Below the pieces are notes generated by a model. That model had not been told where the DNA came from, did not search any database, and saw nothing but the letters and a program-made list of their open reading frames with translations. From assembly GCA_032158295.1 (NCBI GenBank), contig CM063260.1:10272767-10336766 (forward strand): 64,000 bases of DNA, read 5' to 3'. The DNA comes from Pycnopodia helianthoides. Its lineage: Eukaryota; Echinodermata; Asteroidea; Forcipulatida; Asteriidae. A program made the position numbers and the translations under genes. This document shows positions 23,363 through 32,982 of the stretch, one piece after another (position 1 is the stretch's first letter; every line of letters starts with the position of its first letter).

Positions 23363-24369
23363 TTAAAGGGACACACCGGCTTACTGTTTACCTAATTGAG
23401 TGATGTGGAATCACAGACAATCATTTTTAGATGGTTGTTTAAAAAAAATCCTCAAAATATGACGTAATAAACGAAAACTGTGAAAAAAACAAAACGCGGT
23501 CAAAGGTCAGCTTATACGCTTTTCCAGCCGTTGCAACAGTCAAGTTTACGTGACATTGTTGTAAGTAGACTGCTGCTCTGTTTATGTATTAATTATAACA
23601 ATGGCGAGGCATGAGGATCCAGTCTTCATATCCATCAAGCACAAATTCACGTGTAACAAAAAAAACCGACATAAACACAGTCCGATTCACACCAACTTGT
23701 ATTCTGTGGACCAAGTGCAGCTATCCGTCGTCGTCCCGCCGCGTGTGTAGCGCATCACGTAACGTGTCAATAGTTAGGGGATAATAGCTAGGGCACAGAC
23801 TAAAACCCTCGTAAAATAAAACGTAATTAATGGTCTGGCTCCCTACCCCTCCCACAAGCTCCGAGATCATGCCCCCGTGGTTTGTCTCTCTGGCCCCACG
23901 AGACACGGCACCGGCTGTAAGGCCTAAGCCCAAGGTTTACGTTCCGCAAGCTCCCATGCTGCCGCGCAGTAAAACACGCTTCCGGGGGTTGCACGGACTC
24001 TCTGAAAGCGAATCTTACGTTCGATTTTTCATCATTATTTACAGCTTGTATCCATAATCTGAATACATAGTCTTTTTTGTCAAATACTCATGAATAATTG
24101 TATTTTTTTTTTTTTTTAATTTGGTCCAGTAATTTACTTTTATACGCCTGGAAGTAAAAACTAACTCCGAAGATCACGTGACTTTTCGGAACCACATTTT
24201 GGTTCCGTAAGTCACGTGACCTTCGTTTTTTGAAAAATGCTCGAAAACGGCCAAAATTGACGGTTTCTTTTAAGAACCATTCTTCTCCATTCCAGGAAGA
24301 CCTTTGGAATCAAGTTTTAGTCTATTTTGTAGCCCAAATAGCCCAAACGAAGCCGGTGTGTCCCTTTAA
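23363..24369. mobile_element. 1-kb TTAA-flanked element with near-perfect terminal inverted repeats (family D)
   Basis: The left end is TTAAAGGGACACACCGGCTT and the right end is its complement AAGCCGGTGTGTCCCTTTAA, 20 of 20 bases, both bounded by TTAA. The interior holds a hairpin near 24170-24225 (GATCACGTGACTTTTCGGAA ... ACGTGACC) shared with 56870-57035, and a GC-richer patch at 23830-24000 that is open on the plus strand but lacks transposase motifs. Probably a non-autonomous piggyBac-type element. Confidence 0.75.
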
Positions 24370-24719
24370 GTGAGTTACTTATTCGAGGCCCTTTGCTGCT
24401 CTATGTGGACTAATGCAGCGCAAAACCGCACGTGGGCAGCGAAACTGACCATAACCGTGCCGGTGCGTTCAGGAAGTTCGTTAAGAGTTAATTGTGAATT
24501 AGTCGATCACTTTCATACTGACGTTTGAGGTGGGGGTTGGGGTCATAGATTTTTTTTTTTTTTTTTTTTTTTTTTTCAATGTAATGCTGATGTATAGGCA
24601 AAATTATCAAGAATAAGTTACAATAGAAGTCACATGTGAACGTTTCGGCTGCATACAGTGTCTGCCTGAAGAGAAAACAGCAAAAAAAACACAAAAAAAC
24701 AGTAACGTTATCAATTTCT

Positions 24720-24892
24720 GGGTCAGTATGACCCGGAATCTGTGTCAAAATGACCCAGGAATGGGTCAAACTCAATCTGACTTAAAATCCCATTTTAACC
24801 AGTTTCCGGGTCGGCCTGACCCCCGGAAATGAGTCAGACCTCATGGAACCCGGGTCAGCTTTTGACCCAGAAGTTTTAAAGAGTGTACTAAG
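24720..24892. repeat. GGGTCA/TGACCC-rich repeat (family R), copy with a perfect ERE palindrome
   Basis: Multiple GGGTCA and TGACCC half-sites with TCCGGGTCGGCCTGACC in the middle, ending AAGTTTTAAAGAGTGTAC. Related copies: 28142-28475, 40213-40305, 55236-55455, 58851-59056 and a fragment at 60228-60490. A long T run (24550-24576) lies just before. Confidence 0.75.
24721..24733. promoter_or_regulatory. Perfect estrogen-response-element-type palindrome in repeat
   Basis: GGTCAGTATGACC fits GGTCAnnnTGACC exactly. It is part of a dispersed repeat, so function is not implied. Confidence 0.5.
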
Positions 24893-25258
24893 TCGATCAA
24901 ACTAGACTCATTTTAAAAAGCATGTAAAATGTATATGAAGCAGGCAGGGTCCCCTTCCCCTACCTGCTGCCTATAACCACCTTCACCCCTTCCCTACACA
25001 CCGCACACACGTGAATATGAATGCCTGACAGGTCCCCCATGACTAATCCAAACTCCGGTCCCGCCCACATGCTATGTGCACGTGGCGAAGCAAGTCGTAA
25101 TCCACCAGGTGAAAGGGTCATACCGTATAGATGTATCAGCTGCTATCAGCTGGACTGATAAAAAAAAACCTATATCCCCCAGTCGATCTAAACCCAAGGG
25201 GAGCTAGCTGGCCTGGTGTGAAGCATTATGCAGGTACTCATGGTTGCACTTCTAAATA
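24893..25258. other. Intergenic DNA, nothing recognised
   Basis: Separates the GGGTCA-rich repeat from the first family B element. Confidence 0.4.
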
Positions 25259-25647
25259 TTAAAGGTACACGTTGCCTTGGATCGGTCGAGTTGGTCTACA
25301 CAAAGCGTTTGTAACCGTTTGTTATAAAATGCTAATGGTTAGAAAGATGTTTTAAAAGTAGAACACAATGATCCACACAAAATACCTCGAAATTGCGTGG
25401 TTTCCTTGAACTTTGCGAACTAACACGGTCGGCCATTTTGTGGAGTCAAAAGTTTGACTCCATAAAATGGCCGACTGTGTTAGTTAACGATGTAAAAGGA
25501 AAACCACGCAATGTCGAGGCATATTTGTGTGGATCATTGTATTCTACTTTTAAAACATCTTTCTAACCATATGCATTTTATAACAAATGGTTTACAAACG
25601 CTTTTTATAGACCAACTCGACCGATCCAAGGCAACGTGTACCTTTAA
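25259..25647. mobile_element. Long palindromic TTAA-flanked foldback element, family B copy 1
   Basis: Starts TTAAAGGTACACGTTGCCTT and ends AAGGCAACGTGTACCTTTAA. Pairing of the two halves extends nearly to the centre at about 25450 (GGAGTCAAAAGTTTGACTCC). Copies: 26488-26796, and a possible single end at 42260-42282. Confidence 0.85.
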
Positions 25648-26100
25648 TGTCCTACAGACGGATTCTATCTTTAGAACGTAAGAGGGACAGCTTCATCAAC
25701 GTTCTATCTAAAGTAGCTTTACCTTTTTTTTTAGTAGACATTTTGTTTTCAGGGCTGAGTCTTGGTGGTGCTAGACTACCACCACTACGGTCAAAGTGAG
25801 GCTTGAGGAGCAAGAAATAGTCTTGCCTCGTTTTCATTCTCATTAGAAATAAGGCTATTTATTAAACCACGGAGGAGGAACCCAGCGCACGACGACGCGA
25901 AGCTCACCTCCTTTACAATGCACGCTAAAGTAGCTTTACTTTTTTTTTAGTAGACATTTTGTTTTCAGGGATGAGTCGTGGAGGTGCTAGTCTACCACCA
26001 CTACGGTCAAAGTGAGGCTGGGAGCAAGAAATTGTCTTGCCTCGTTTTATTTTCATTAGAAATAAGACTTTTTATTAAACCATTGAGGAACCCACAGCAC
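25648..26100. repeat. Direct repeat of a 90-110-bp segment
   Basis: AGTAGACATTTTGTTTTCAG followed by CTAG-CTACCACCACTACGGTCAAAG occurs near 25733-25860 and again near 25949-26080, each followed by AAGAAAT-GTCTTGCCTCGTTTT and TTTATTAAACCA. Confidence 0.7.
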
Positions 26101-26487
26101 AACATGGAGCTCACCTCTTTTACAATGCGCGTCGACCTTTTCCGCTAATTTTTGAGTAAATTCCGTCGTGTACATTTTTGTCTGCCTCCCAAAATGGCGG
26201 AGAGGATAGGCGCGTAGTCGTGCGTTGCTCATCGTGAAATGGGTTAATCCCGGGCCCAATTTCTTAGAGCTGCTTAAGCACAAAAAGAAGCTAAGCACAA
26301 CTAGATTATGCTTGCTAGAATAAGGTTAAGGAAGTGAAGTCTTTGTGCATGCATATGACGCAATGACTCAGCAACAGGAATGATAGACCGTCTGCCCACG
26401 CGCGCGTCACCTAAAAGTGCGCAGCGCAACCGGTAATTATTGCGGTGATGTCATGTGAACTGGTTCGATGCTAACCATTGATCGTGG

Positions 26488-26796
26488 TTAAAGGTACACG
26501 TTGCCTTGGATCGGTCGAGTTGATCTATAGAAAGCGTTTGTAAGATCAAATATGCCTAGAAATTGCGAACTCACACTGTCGGCCATTTTGAGGAGTCCAA
26601 AATTTGACTCCATTAAAATCGCCGACCGTGTTAGTTCACGATGTAAAATGAAAACTACGCAATTTCGAGGAATATTGTGTGGATCATTGTATTCTACTTT
26701 AAAAACATCTTTCTAACCATATGCATTTCATAACAAACGGTTACAAACGCTTTTTATAGACCAACTCGCCCGATCCAAGGTAACGTGTACCTTTAA
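26488..26796. mobile_element. TTAA-flanked foldback element, family B copy 2
   Basis: Ends TTAAAGGTACACGTTGCCTT and GTAACGTGTACCTTTAA. Compared with copy 1, the left arm has lost about 80 bases after GCGTTTGTAA, so the palindrome is asymmetric. Confidence 0.85.
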
Positions 26797-27407
26797 GTGG
26801 TATACGTCGCTACTGTACCCTACGCCACTATCTTGTCTGAAGTTTGATTTATTTCTTGGAGACTCTCCCAGATAATAATTCAATCCAGAAAACACAACAC
26901 AGACAGATTTAAACAGTGACAAACTCTCCAGACTTTAGGTCAGTGAACCGACTTGGGCACCGACTCCGGAATGGTCGTAATTATGGTGCGTTCTCCGGGG
27001 CTTCGGTACCCGTCTCTGGGCTCTCCTTCCCCCGTTGACCGCTCGTCATCGACCCGCTGCGCGGCCACCGCAGTCTTTTTACTCCCGGTCGGAAATATCG
27101 AAATAAACTCATTTTGATCTGTGAACAGGTCAATTTGACTTAGGATAATAATTGAAGTTGAAAGAGTGAAGGTCACGGTGTATAGGGGTTTCTTTCAATG
27201 CAGAGTTACTCCTTGTTTCTGTCACCGGGACAGTTCAAACAATTTCGGACACGGGTCAAACTTTATAAATAAATTTAACCGATTACCAATTAGAAAAATA
27301 TAATTGCAATTTATGAGATAGCACCCATCCCCATCACCATTTATCCTTCTGACAGATCGAGGTCTCTACAAGTGTGTGTATATAATGAGATTTATATGGT
27401 GAGTGGA
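26797..27407. other. Intergenic DNA, nothing recognised
   Basis: Unique-looking sequence with a somewhat GC-rich stretch near 26940-27090. No supported exon. Confidence 0.4.
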
Positions 27408-27799
27408 TTAAAGGAACATTACAGAAATGGTTTTTGCTAACAAAACAGTTGCTGGCAGTGTAAGCACTTTATTTAATCCACCATATACATAAACTGACAA
27501 ACCTGTAGAAGTTTGAGATCGATCGGCCATCTGGGTCACAAGAAAATAGTGAAAGTCCGATTACACATTTGCATGAAATCATAGATTCAACAAAAGAATA
27601 AAACGCTCACTGAGCGATTAAACTCCAATCGGAAAATTAGTTTATTCATTTCTCATAAAATATGGCACTTCAGACAGAAATAATTCAAGGGGATGTTTTC
27701 TACTATCATCATCATTAGACCGTGTAAGTTTTTTGTAAATCTGTGATCAAAAGTATATTTTACAAGTTTTTTTCTTACCAATTCTGTAATGCTCTTTAA
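27408..27799 (+). mobile_element. TTAA-flanked element, family A copy 2
   Basis: Begins TTAAAGGAACATTACAGAAA and ends TTACCAATTCTGTAATGCTC then TTTAA. Same orientation as 4964-5344. Confidence 0.8.
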
Positions 27800-27874
27800 C
27801 AAAGCAAAAACGCATTGTGTATAATCATAAATCCCTCGATTTCAAAGTAGATTAAAAGTACGGTCATTATATTG

Positions 27875-28141
27875 GTATAAATACTAAAACAATTATTGAC
27901 CCTAAAAACGTGCTTGGTGAGAAGCACTGACGCTGATAGATAGCATACACCATTTTGAGAAAGGATTCCTTTCGAAGTAATTATGGTTAGGATAATTTTC
28001 CATCTAGGCCCTAATGTTTTGGTCCCAATTTCTGAGTAGAAAATGGTGTTTAGATATTATAATTTGCCAGGCTAAAAAATGATGGAACACGTCAACAAAA
28101 TCAATCGACTCTTAGTAGGTATCTGATAAGAAGTGAGCCAG
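27875..28141. other. Fragment related to family E plus unrecognised DNA
   Basis: AAAACGTGCTTGGTGAGAAG and CATTTTGAGAAAGGATTCCT resemble the interior of family E elements at 21405 and 55592. Neither terminal repeat is intact. Confidence 0.4.
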
Positions 28142-28475
28142 ATAACCCACTTTTCCGGGTCAGTGTGACCCTTCAACGGGGTTCACATGTGACCCTTTTA
28201 CGGGTCAGCTTGTCTCTTTACCGGGTCAGTTCAACCTCGTCCCCATGGTTCAGAATCAGAACTTCCGGATCAAAATTAACCCGGATCCGGGTCCCGTGGG
28301 GTTTGACCCATTTCCGGGTCAGTATGACACGGAATCGGTGTCAAAATGACCCAGAATAGGTTCCAAATGACGCAAAATCTGTGTTTAAATTGCTTGTTTT
28401 AACCATTTTCCGGGTCGGCCTGACCCACCTGGGAGCCGGAATCCGGGTCAATTTCTGACCCTGGAGTTGTTAAAG
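28142..28475. repeat. GGGTCA/TGACCC-rich repeat (family R), longest copy
   Basis: I count five GGGTCA and six TGACCC half-sites in about 330 bases, many paired head-to-head with short spacers. Confidence 0.75.
28158..28170. promoter_or_regulatory. Second perfect ERE-type palindrome in repeat
   Basis: GGTCAGTGTGACC is an exact GGTCAnnnTGACC. A one-mismatch version (GGTCAGTATGACA) follows near 28317. Confidence 0.5.
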
Positions 28476-28802
28476 TGTACAACATTCATCAAGATCAGGG
28501 CAGCTCATGTCATACTCATCACAACTTTATTTACATATTTTTAAAATACAAATTTACAGCCATTCCTCCTTACACCATCCTATCGGATGAATTATTTAAT
28601 TGAAACAATCAGTCCACTTATTTATTCCTACCAAAATAATGTTCTTATAATCATTTGAATATTCATAAAGGTGCGTACTGCATTTAGTTCCCTGCTTAAG
28701 TCAAGCATCTCACACTTGTGTTTGACCAGTAAAGGACGTAGAGATAAGAAACACGTGTTTCTAGCTTGTTGATACATGCACCTCTCTCAGTTTAATGTTC
28801 AA

Positions 28803-29049
28803 CATAGAAATAGAACACAGAGAATGCTGAGCTCGATTGTTGTCTGTGTCTGCTGTGTACGCCCTCTATGTCAACTGTGGACATAGAGTATCAATACCAT
28901 GTGACATGTCTGTATGGCAAAATTAACCAGATCAACCAATGGGAAAGCTGGAATTTGCCATACAGCTAAAATGGCAGCGCGCATGACTTGCCTCAAAGCA
29001 GATATGCATTGATAAGCACACATAGCATTCTCCGAGTTCTATTTCCATG
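28803..29049. mobile_element. hAT-like MITE, copy 2 (opposite orientation to 3030-3269)
   Basis: Starts CATAGAAATAGAACACAGAG and ends CGAGTTCTATTTCCATG. TGTTCAA occurs directly on both sides, consistent with an independent insertion. Confidence 0.75.
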
Positions 29050-29242
29050 ATTGTTCAATAAACTATCCTTAAATATTGTTGTACATTAAAAACCCTTAAG
29101 CGAGAGACCTTGTTTGGTGCATGCAATGGGCCGTCCCTCGGTCACAACCATGCTGATAAGAGTTTGTTCTCAAAAAGGGCTTGTTTTGCATTAGTTTTCA
29201 ATGATCTTTTTCTTTTATCTGGGTGTGTTGTATTTTCGTCTA

Positions 29243-29880
29243 GGGCCAAATTTCATAGAGCTGCTTAAAGTTATTGTACACTTTTGGTAACAGCTCAAAA
29301 TCAGTGTCCACATTTTGTGTGATTCAAAATATGCATGAACAAACAAACCTGCGAAAGTTTGAGCTCAATTGGTCATCGAGGTCACGAGAAAAATAGTGAA
29401 AAAAAACCTTATGTGTTTTCTGTTTTTTCAAACATCGAGTTTTTATCACGCGTGATAAAAACTATTGTTTTACTCATTTCTCAGAAACGATAGCATTTTA
29501 GGCAGAAATATTTGAAGGAACCCTTTCTACCATTACTTACTTTAAAATCATGTAAGTTATGTGTGAATCTGTGAACATTTGTGTTTTTCGATCTTACCAA
29601 TAGTGTACAGGGCCTTTAACGGCCGATTTTGTGCTTACAGTGCGAGTTTCCGTTTCATAGCACTGCTAACCGTAAGCGAACGAAAAGGCATGCTAACCTA
29701 CCAGTGCTTACTGTATGACAATAAATGACGTAGCAATGCAAACCCATGGTGAACGCGCAGGCTGGCCGCCAAATGTCCTTGCTAACCTGTGAAATATGCT
29801 TACGCTTCAGCAAATTTGTCTGTTAATACAACAAGCACGGAAATTTGCTTACCGTTAAGCAGCGCTACGAAATTGGGCCC
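29243..29880. mobile_element. GGGCCCAATTTC-family element carrying a nested TTAA element
   Basis: Left end GGGCCAAATTTCATAGAGCT, right end GCTACGAAATTGGGCCC. The nested element at 29265-29619 splits it immediately after GAGCTGC, using TTAA as target. Without the insert it would be about 285 bp. Confidence 0.75.
29265..29619 (+). mobile_element. TTAA-flanked element, family C copy 1 (nested)
   Basis: Starts TTAAAGTTATTGTACACTTT and ends TAGTGTACAGGGCCTTTAA. An inner short palindrome TTTTTATCACGCGTGATAAAA lies near 29446. An inverted copy is at 36702-37055. Confidence 0.8.
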
Positions 29881-30278
29881 AGGTGTTGCCTTTGATTAAT
29901 TTAAGCTTATTTATTTGCTTAATTATTTAAGTTTGATGATTTGATTTCAGCTACCATTGACAATTAACGTATACCGATTTCGGTCACAAAAGATGCTGTC
30001 AGAGTTTTGTCCTGCCCCCTCCCGACCAAATCATTGACCCCCCCCTTGTTGATTAAGACCACCTCTAGGACGTGTGGCATGGTGCAGCTTAGGATATCAT
30101 GACTGGTGTGTAGGCCTACAATGTGGTTAAGACAATGGAAATATTAACTTATGTCAGCACGTGCTGGCAGCGACCCTCTCTGCAGGGTTTTAACAACATT
30201 GAGTGATCTTCACGGATTACAATCGTCACCAGTGACGCAGCAAATAAATAAGCTAATGGTTTTTGCTGGGGGTAGGTT

Positions 30279-30626
30279 CAGCGCCGAAACTAGGGTAACA
30301 TTGTAAGGGGGCATAAGGGGTGCACCAATTTTTTCAAGGGGGCACTTTTTGCCATGCCAACCAGAACTGGTTTCTGTGTGCATTTCTCTTAAACAAACTC
30401 TTGTTAATATGCCATTTACTATTTTTTTATAAGATAATCGAACATGTAAAAAGTGTAAACACAAATACATTGTCTGCGCCGTGTAAACGGAAAAATGAGT
30501 TTAAAAAACGTTGAAATCATCACATTGAAGCTTATAAAATGTAGCATTTTTCTCTGGTAATTTTTAATCTCAAATTCGGGGGGCACGTGCCCCCCCCCCC
30601 TGCCCCCCTCCTCAGTTACGCCACTG
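30279..30626. mobile_element. Inverted-repeat element with CAGTGGCGTAAC-type ends
   Basis: The left end CAGCGCCGAAACTAGGG and the right end, reverse complemented CAGTGGCGTAACTGAGG, are imperfect inverted repeats, with G/C runs just inside. The interior is AT-rich and non-coding. A different element with the same kind of end is at 61957-62144. Confidence 0.6.
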
Positions 30627-31300
30627 GGTGAAGGTTACACGGGCGAGACTTATTTCAGTTTAATACAAAATGATACTAATTCCCGCCGTCACAAAAGACA
30701 GTTAAATATTAAATTAAAAAACATAAATTGGAATGTGTTACCTTCTGAAGCAGCATAGTTATGAACAAGTCTAATAATGCACTGTAAAAAAAGAAGAAGT
30801 TATCATACATCGTAGGAATGTATTTGAAAAATGTAGTACACACTAAAAGTATTGGCAGCGTGCGTTATCAATCGCATTGAAACCAATACACCTAACGTCA
30901 TCAGCGCAGTAACCGTGGTTGCGCCATCTTGGAGGAGTCGGTGCTCCCATGTGTTATACAGTGTAGTGCGCATTTCACGACGTTCGGGCGTGCAAGTCTC
31001 GAGCATTTTGGGGGACCACTTTAATCCCACGTACATTGCTTAAACGCGCGAAGGAAGCAAACTTGCGCACTTTAACAGGCCTCAATTTTCGAATACGCGC
31101 GACATTTTGCACTGTCTATTCACGCTTACCAAATTCTGTATGTGTGATGTTGGTGCAATTAGTGTTCAATATACCAAATAATGAAGCTAACCCTGTTTTT
31201 AATATTTTCCTGACTATAACGGTCTCTGCCATGGTATTTCAGTATTCATTTTATATGACCCAATGAAAAATAGAATACAAAATACGATGAGAACGGTTGT
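30627..31300. other. Intergenic DNA downstream of the LRR-Ig gene, nothing recognised
   Basis: A CpG-containing stretch near 30880-31060 includes GCGCCATCTTGG, which fits a YY1-type core. No exon recognised. Confidence 0.4.
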
Positions 31301-31304
31301 CCCA

Positions 31305-31425
31305 ATTGGCAGCTACGGCTAAGGCTGCGACTGTTGCTAAAGGACGTTGCTAAGGACGTCCCATACTTCAACGCATGGTGACGCGGCGATCCAGCCGTAG
31401 CTGTAGCCGTAGCCAATTCGGACAT
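31305..31425. repeat. Short foldback rich in GCTACGGCTA motifs
   Basis: CCAATTGGCAGCTACGGCTA at the left pairs imperfectly with TAGCCGTAGCCAATTCGG at the right (about 31397-31425). Confidence 0.6.
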
Positions 31426-31980
31426 GGACACAGAGAGCGTTGTACGAACTGTACGAAGGCCGTGTTCAAGGCCATGCCACATACACACGAGGCAATTTAC
31501 AGGCAACCATTTCCAGGCAATCTCCAATAAGAAAATTAATTCACATTTCAGTTTTTCTCATTAAATTTCTTGGGGGACAGTGAGCTACAGCTAGACGAAT
31601 GTCTCCTGTGAAGGCAGTGCAGTTGGTTGCCTACAAGATGCCTGCAATTATCACCCTGTGTGACATGGCCTATATACGCTATACATGTTGACTCCCAAAA
31701 ATGGTGAGCGTGGCTCAGTCGATGCATGTGGCGTGCGTGCAAGGGCTTATGTATTGTTGTCAGTCTCATCTCGAAATGTACCCACATACGCATTTAGAGG
31801 GTCTGTTCCAACACCCTCATCCCCAGAGGGTCTGTTCCGACACCCTCCACCCCTCAGAATAGAATATCTAACGCAGAAGGAATTTTTTTCGAATACCAAT
31901 AACTTGCTTCGTCATCAAACTCATCAAGCATAGCTTGTGTTCATACCCTATTTACAGCATCAGTTCATTTCAGTATCGCT
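31426..31980. other. Region just downstream of the LRR-Ig stop
   Basis: Presumably includes the 3' UTR of the minus-strand receptor, but no clear poly-A signal was found. GAGGGTCTGTTC-AACACCCTC occurs as two tandem copies near 31797-31850. Confidence 0.4.
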
Positions 31981-32982
31981 TCATAACACTGCGTAGTCGG
32001 CCTGTCTCCGTAAGCATATCGTGGAGGGATCCAATGCAGTATAATTGGGATCTCGAATCATCAACACTGCGTTCTCATACAGGTGTGACTCGTTTGACTC
32101 ACAGCTCTCCCGATTCCTACCGTCGTCGCTGCAGTTGCTGCTGCTGCACGTGGTCAGGGGGAGATAGTCCGACGTGCCGTTTATCGTCTCCTGACTCTCG
32201 TGGCAAGTCTTCCCGCTCCGGAGGTGACCGAGGGCGAGGTACTTGCCGTGTTTCCCACTCGAGTCCTCCACTTTGTTCATTCTCAGCGAGGAGGTTTTCT
32301 TGTTGTTGTTGTTGATGGTGACACGGCGTTCCGGCTTCGCGTAGAGGTACCCCGGCAGGGCGATGGCGTTGATGACCTTCTGGAGAGTACGTGTCTCCGC
32401 TGACTGTGGTTCCCTGGCCTGGATGCAGGCCTCCTCACCGTCTGCCGAGCCCCGGTGCTTGTCCTGACGCCTCGGTACCCTGGGCCGCCACCTCTCCATC
32501 TGGCGTCGGTACCAGATGTAGAAGAAGATCAAAGCCGTGGATAGGGTGGTCGAGAACGTTACCAGGGCCGTGGCGATGATCCCCGCCGTGGAATCGCACA
32601 CCAACCCGGTTTCGTGGTCCGGTTTGCACGGTGGCTTCTCCCCGTGCTGGCACGGCGTCTCACTGGTCTCGGTCGACAGGGAATTAGAAACCCCGGTGGT
32701 AGTGGTATCCTGGGAAGTCCGGGGGGACACCTCCAGGGCGAATTGGGCCAGGTCGGCGCCCTTCTCGTTCCGGGCGTTGCAGGTGTAGTTCCCGGTGTCT
32801 TCAGTGCGAGCCTCGGTGATCCGCAAGGAGCCATCCCGTAGCTGTGCAACTCGGGAGGCTTCCGTGGAGCTTACTTGGACCCCGCTGGGGTTGGTCCAGG
32901 TCACAATCGGGTCAGGGATGCCGCTGGCATTGCAGGGAAGAATGGCCTTTTCCCCCTGGACTACCTTGATCGTATGTACGTT
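31981..32982 (-). CDS. LRR-Ig receptor, second coding exon (Ig domain, membrane helix, tyrosine-rich tail)
   Basis: It starts NVHTIKVVQGEKAILPCNAS and ends ADYAVL followed by TGA. The tail carries Y556LAL, Y581LPL preceded by S-D (fits the ITIM consensus S/I/V/LxYxxL), Y610ENA, Y622TAL and Y638AVL. The last two YxxL motifs are 12 residues apart, at the outer limit of the wider ITAM definition (YxxL/I x6-12 YxxL/I). The same motifs could instead be YxxPhi sorting signals. The exon is GC-richer than its surroundings, as expected for coding sequence here. Confidence 0.9.
   Translation of the reverse strand, partial: NVHTIKVVQGEKAILPCNASGIPDPIVTWTNPSGVQVSSTEASRVAQLRDGSLRITEARTEDTGNYTCNARNEKGADLAQFALEVSPRTSQDTTTTGVSNSLSTETSETPCQHGEKPPCKPDHETGLVCDSTAGIIATALVTFSTTLSTALIFFYIWYRRQMERWRPRVPRRQDKHRGSADGEEACIQAREPQSAETRTLQKVINAIALPGYLYAKPERRVTINNNNKKTSSLRMNKVEDSSGKHGKYLALGHLRSGKTCHESQETINGTSDYLPLTTCSSSNCSDDGRNRESCESNESHLYENAVLMIRDPNYTALDPSTICLRRQADYAVL

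Noticed and set aside
23721..24057. Open frames inside the 1-kb TTAA element as a transposase fragment
   Set aside because: No DDD/DDE spacing or zinc-finger cysteines seen; the GC-rich patch alone explains the open frame.
31548..31933. Additional exons downstream of the LRR-Ig stop
   Set aside because: The receptor frame closes cleanly with TGA at 31983-31981, and downstream open frames show short tandem duplications, not domains.
32200..32849. Open frames on the plus strand and in other minus frames across the LRR-Ig second exon
   Set aside because: Shadows of the GC-rich real exon; only the minus frame ending at 31981 gives Ig, membrane and tail features.
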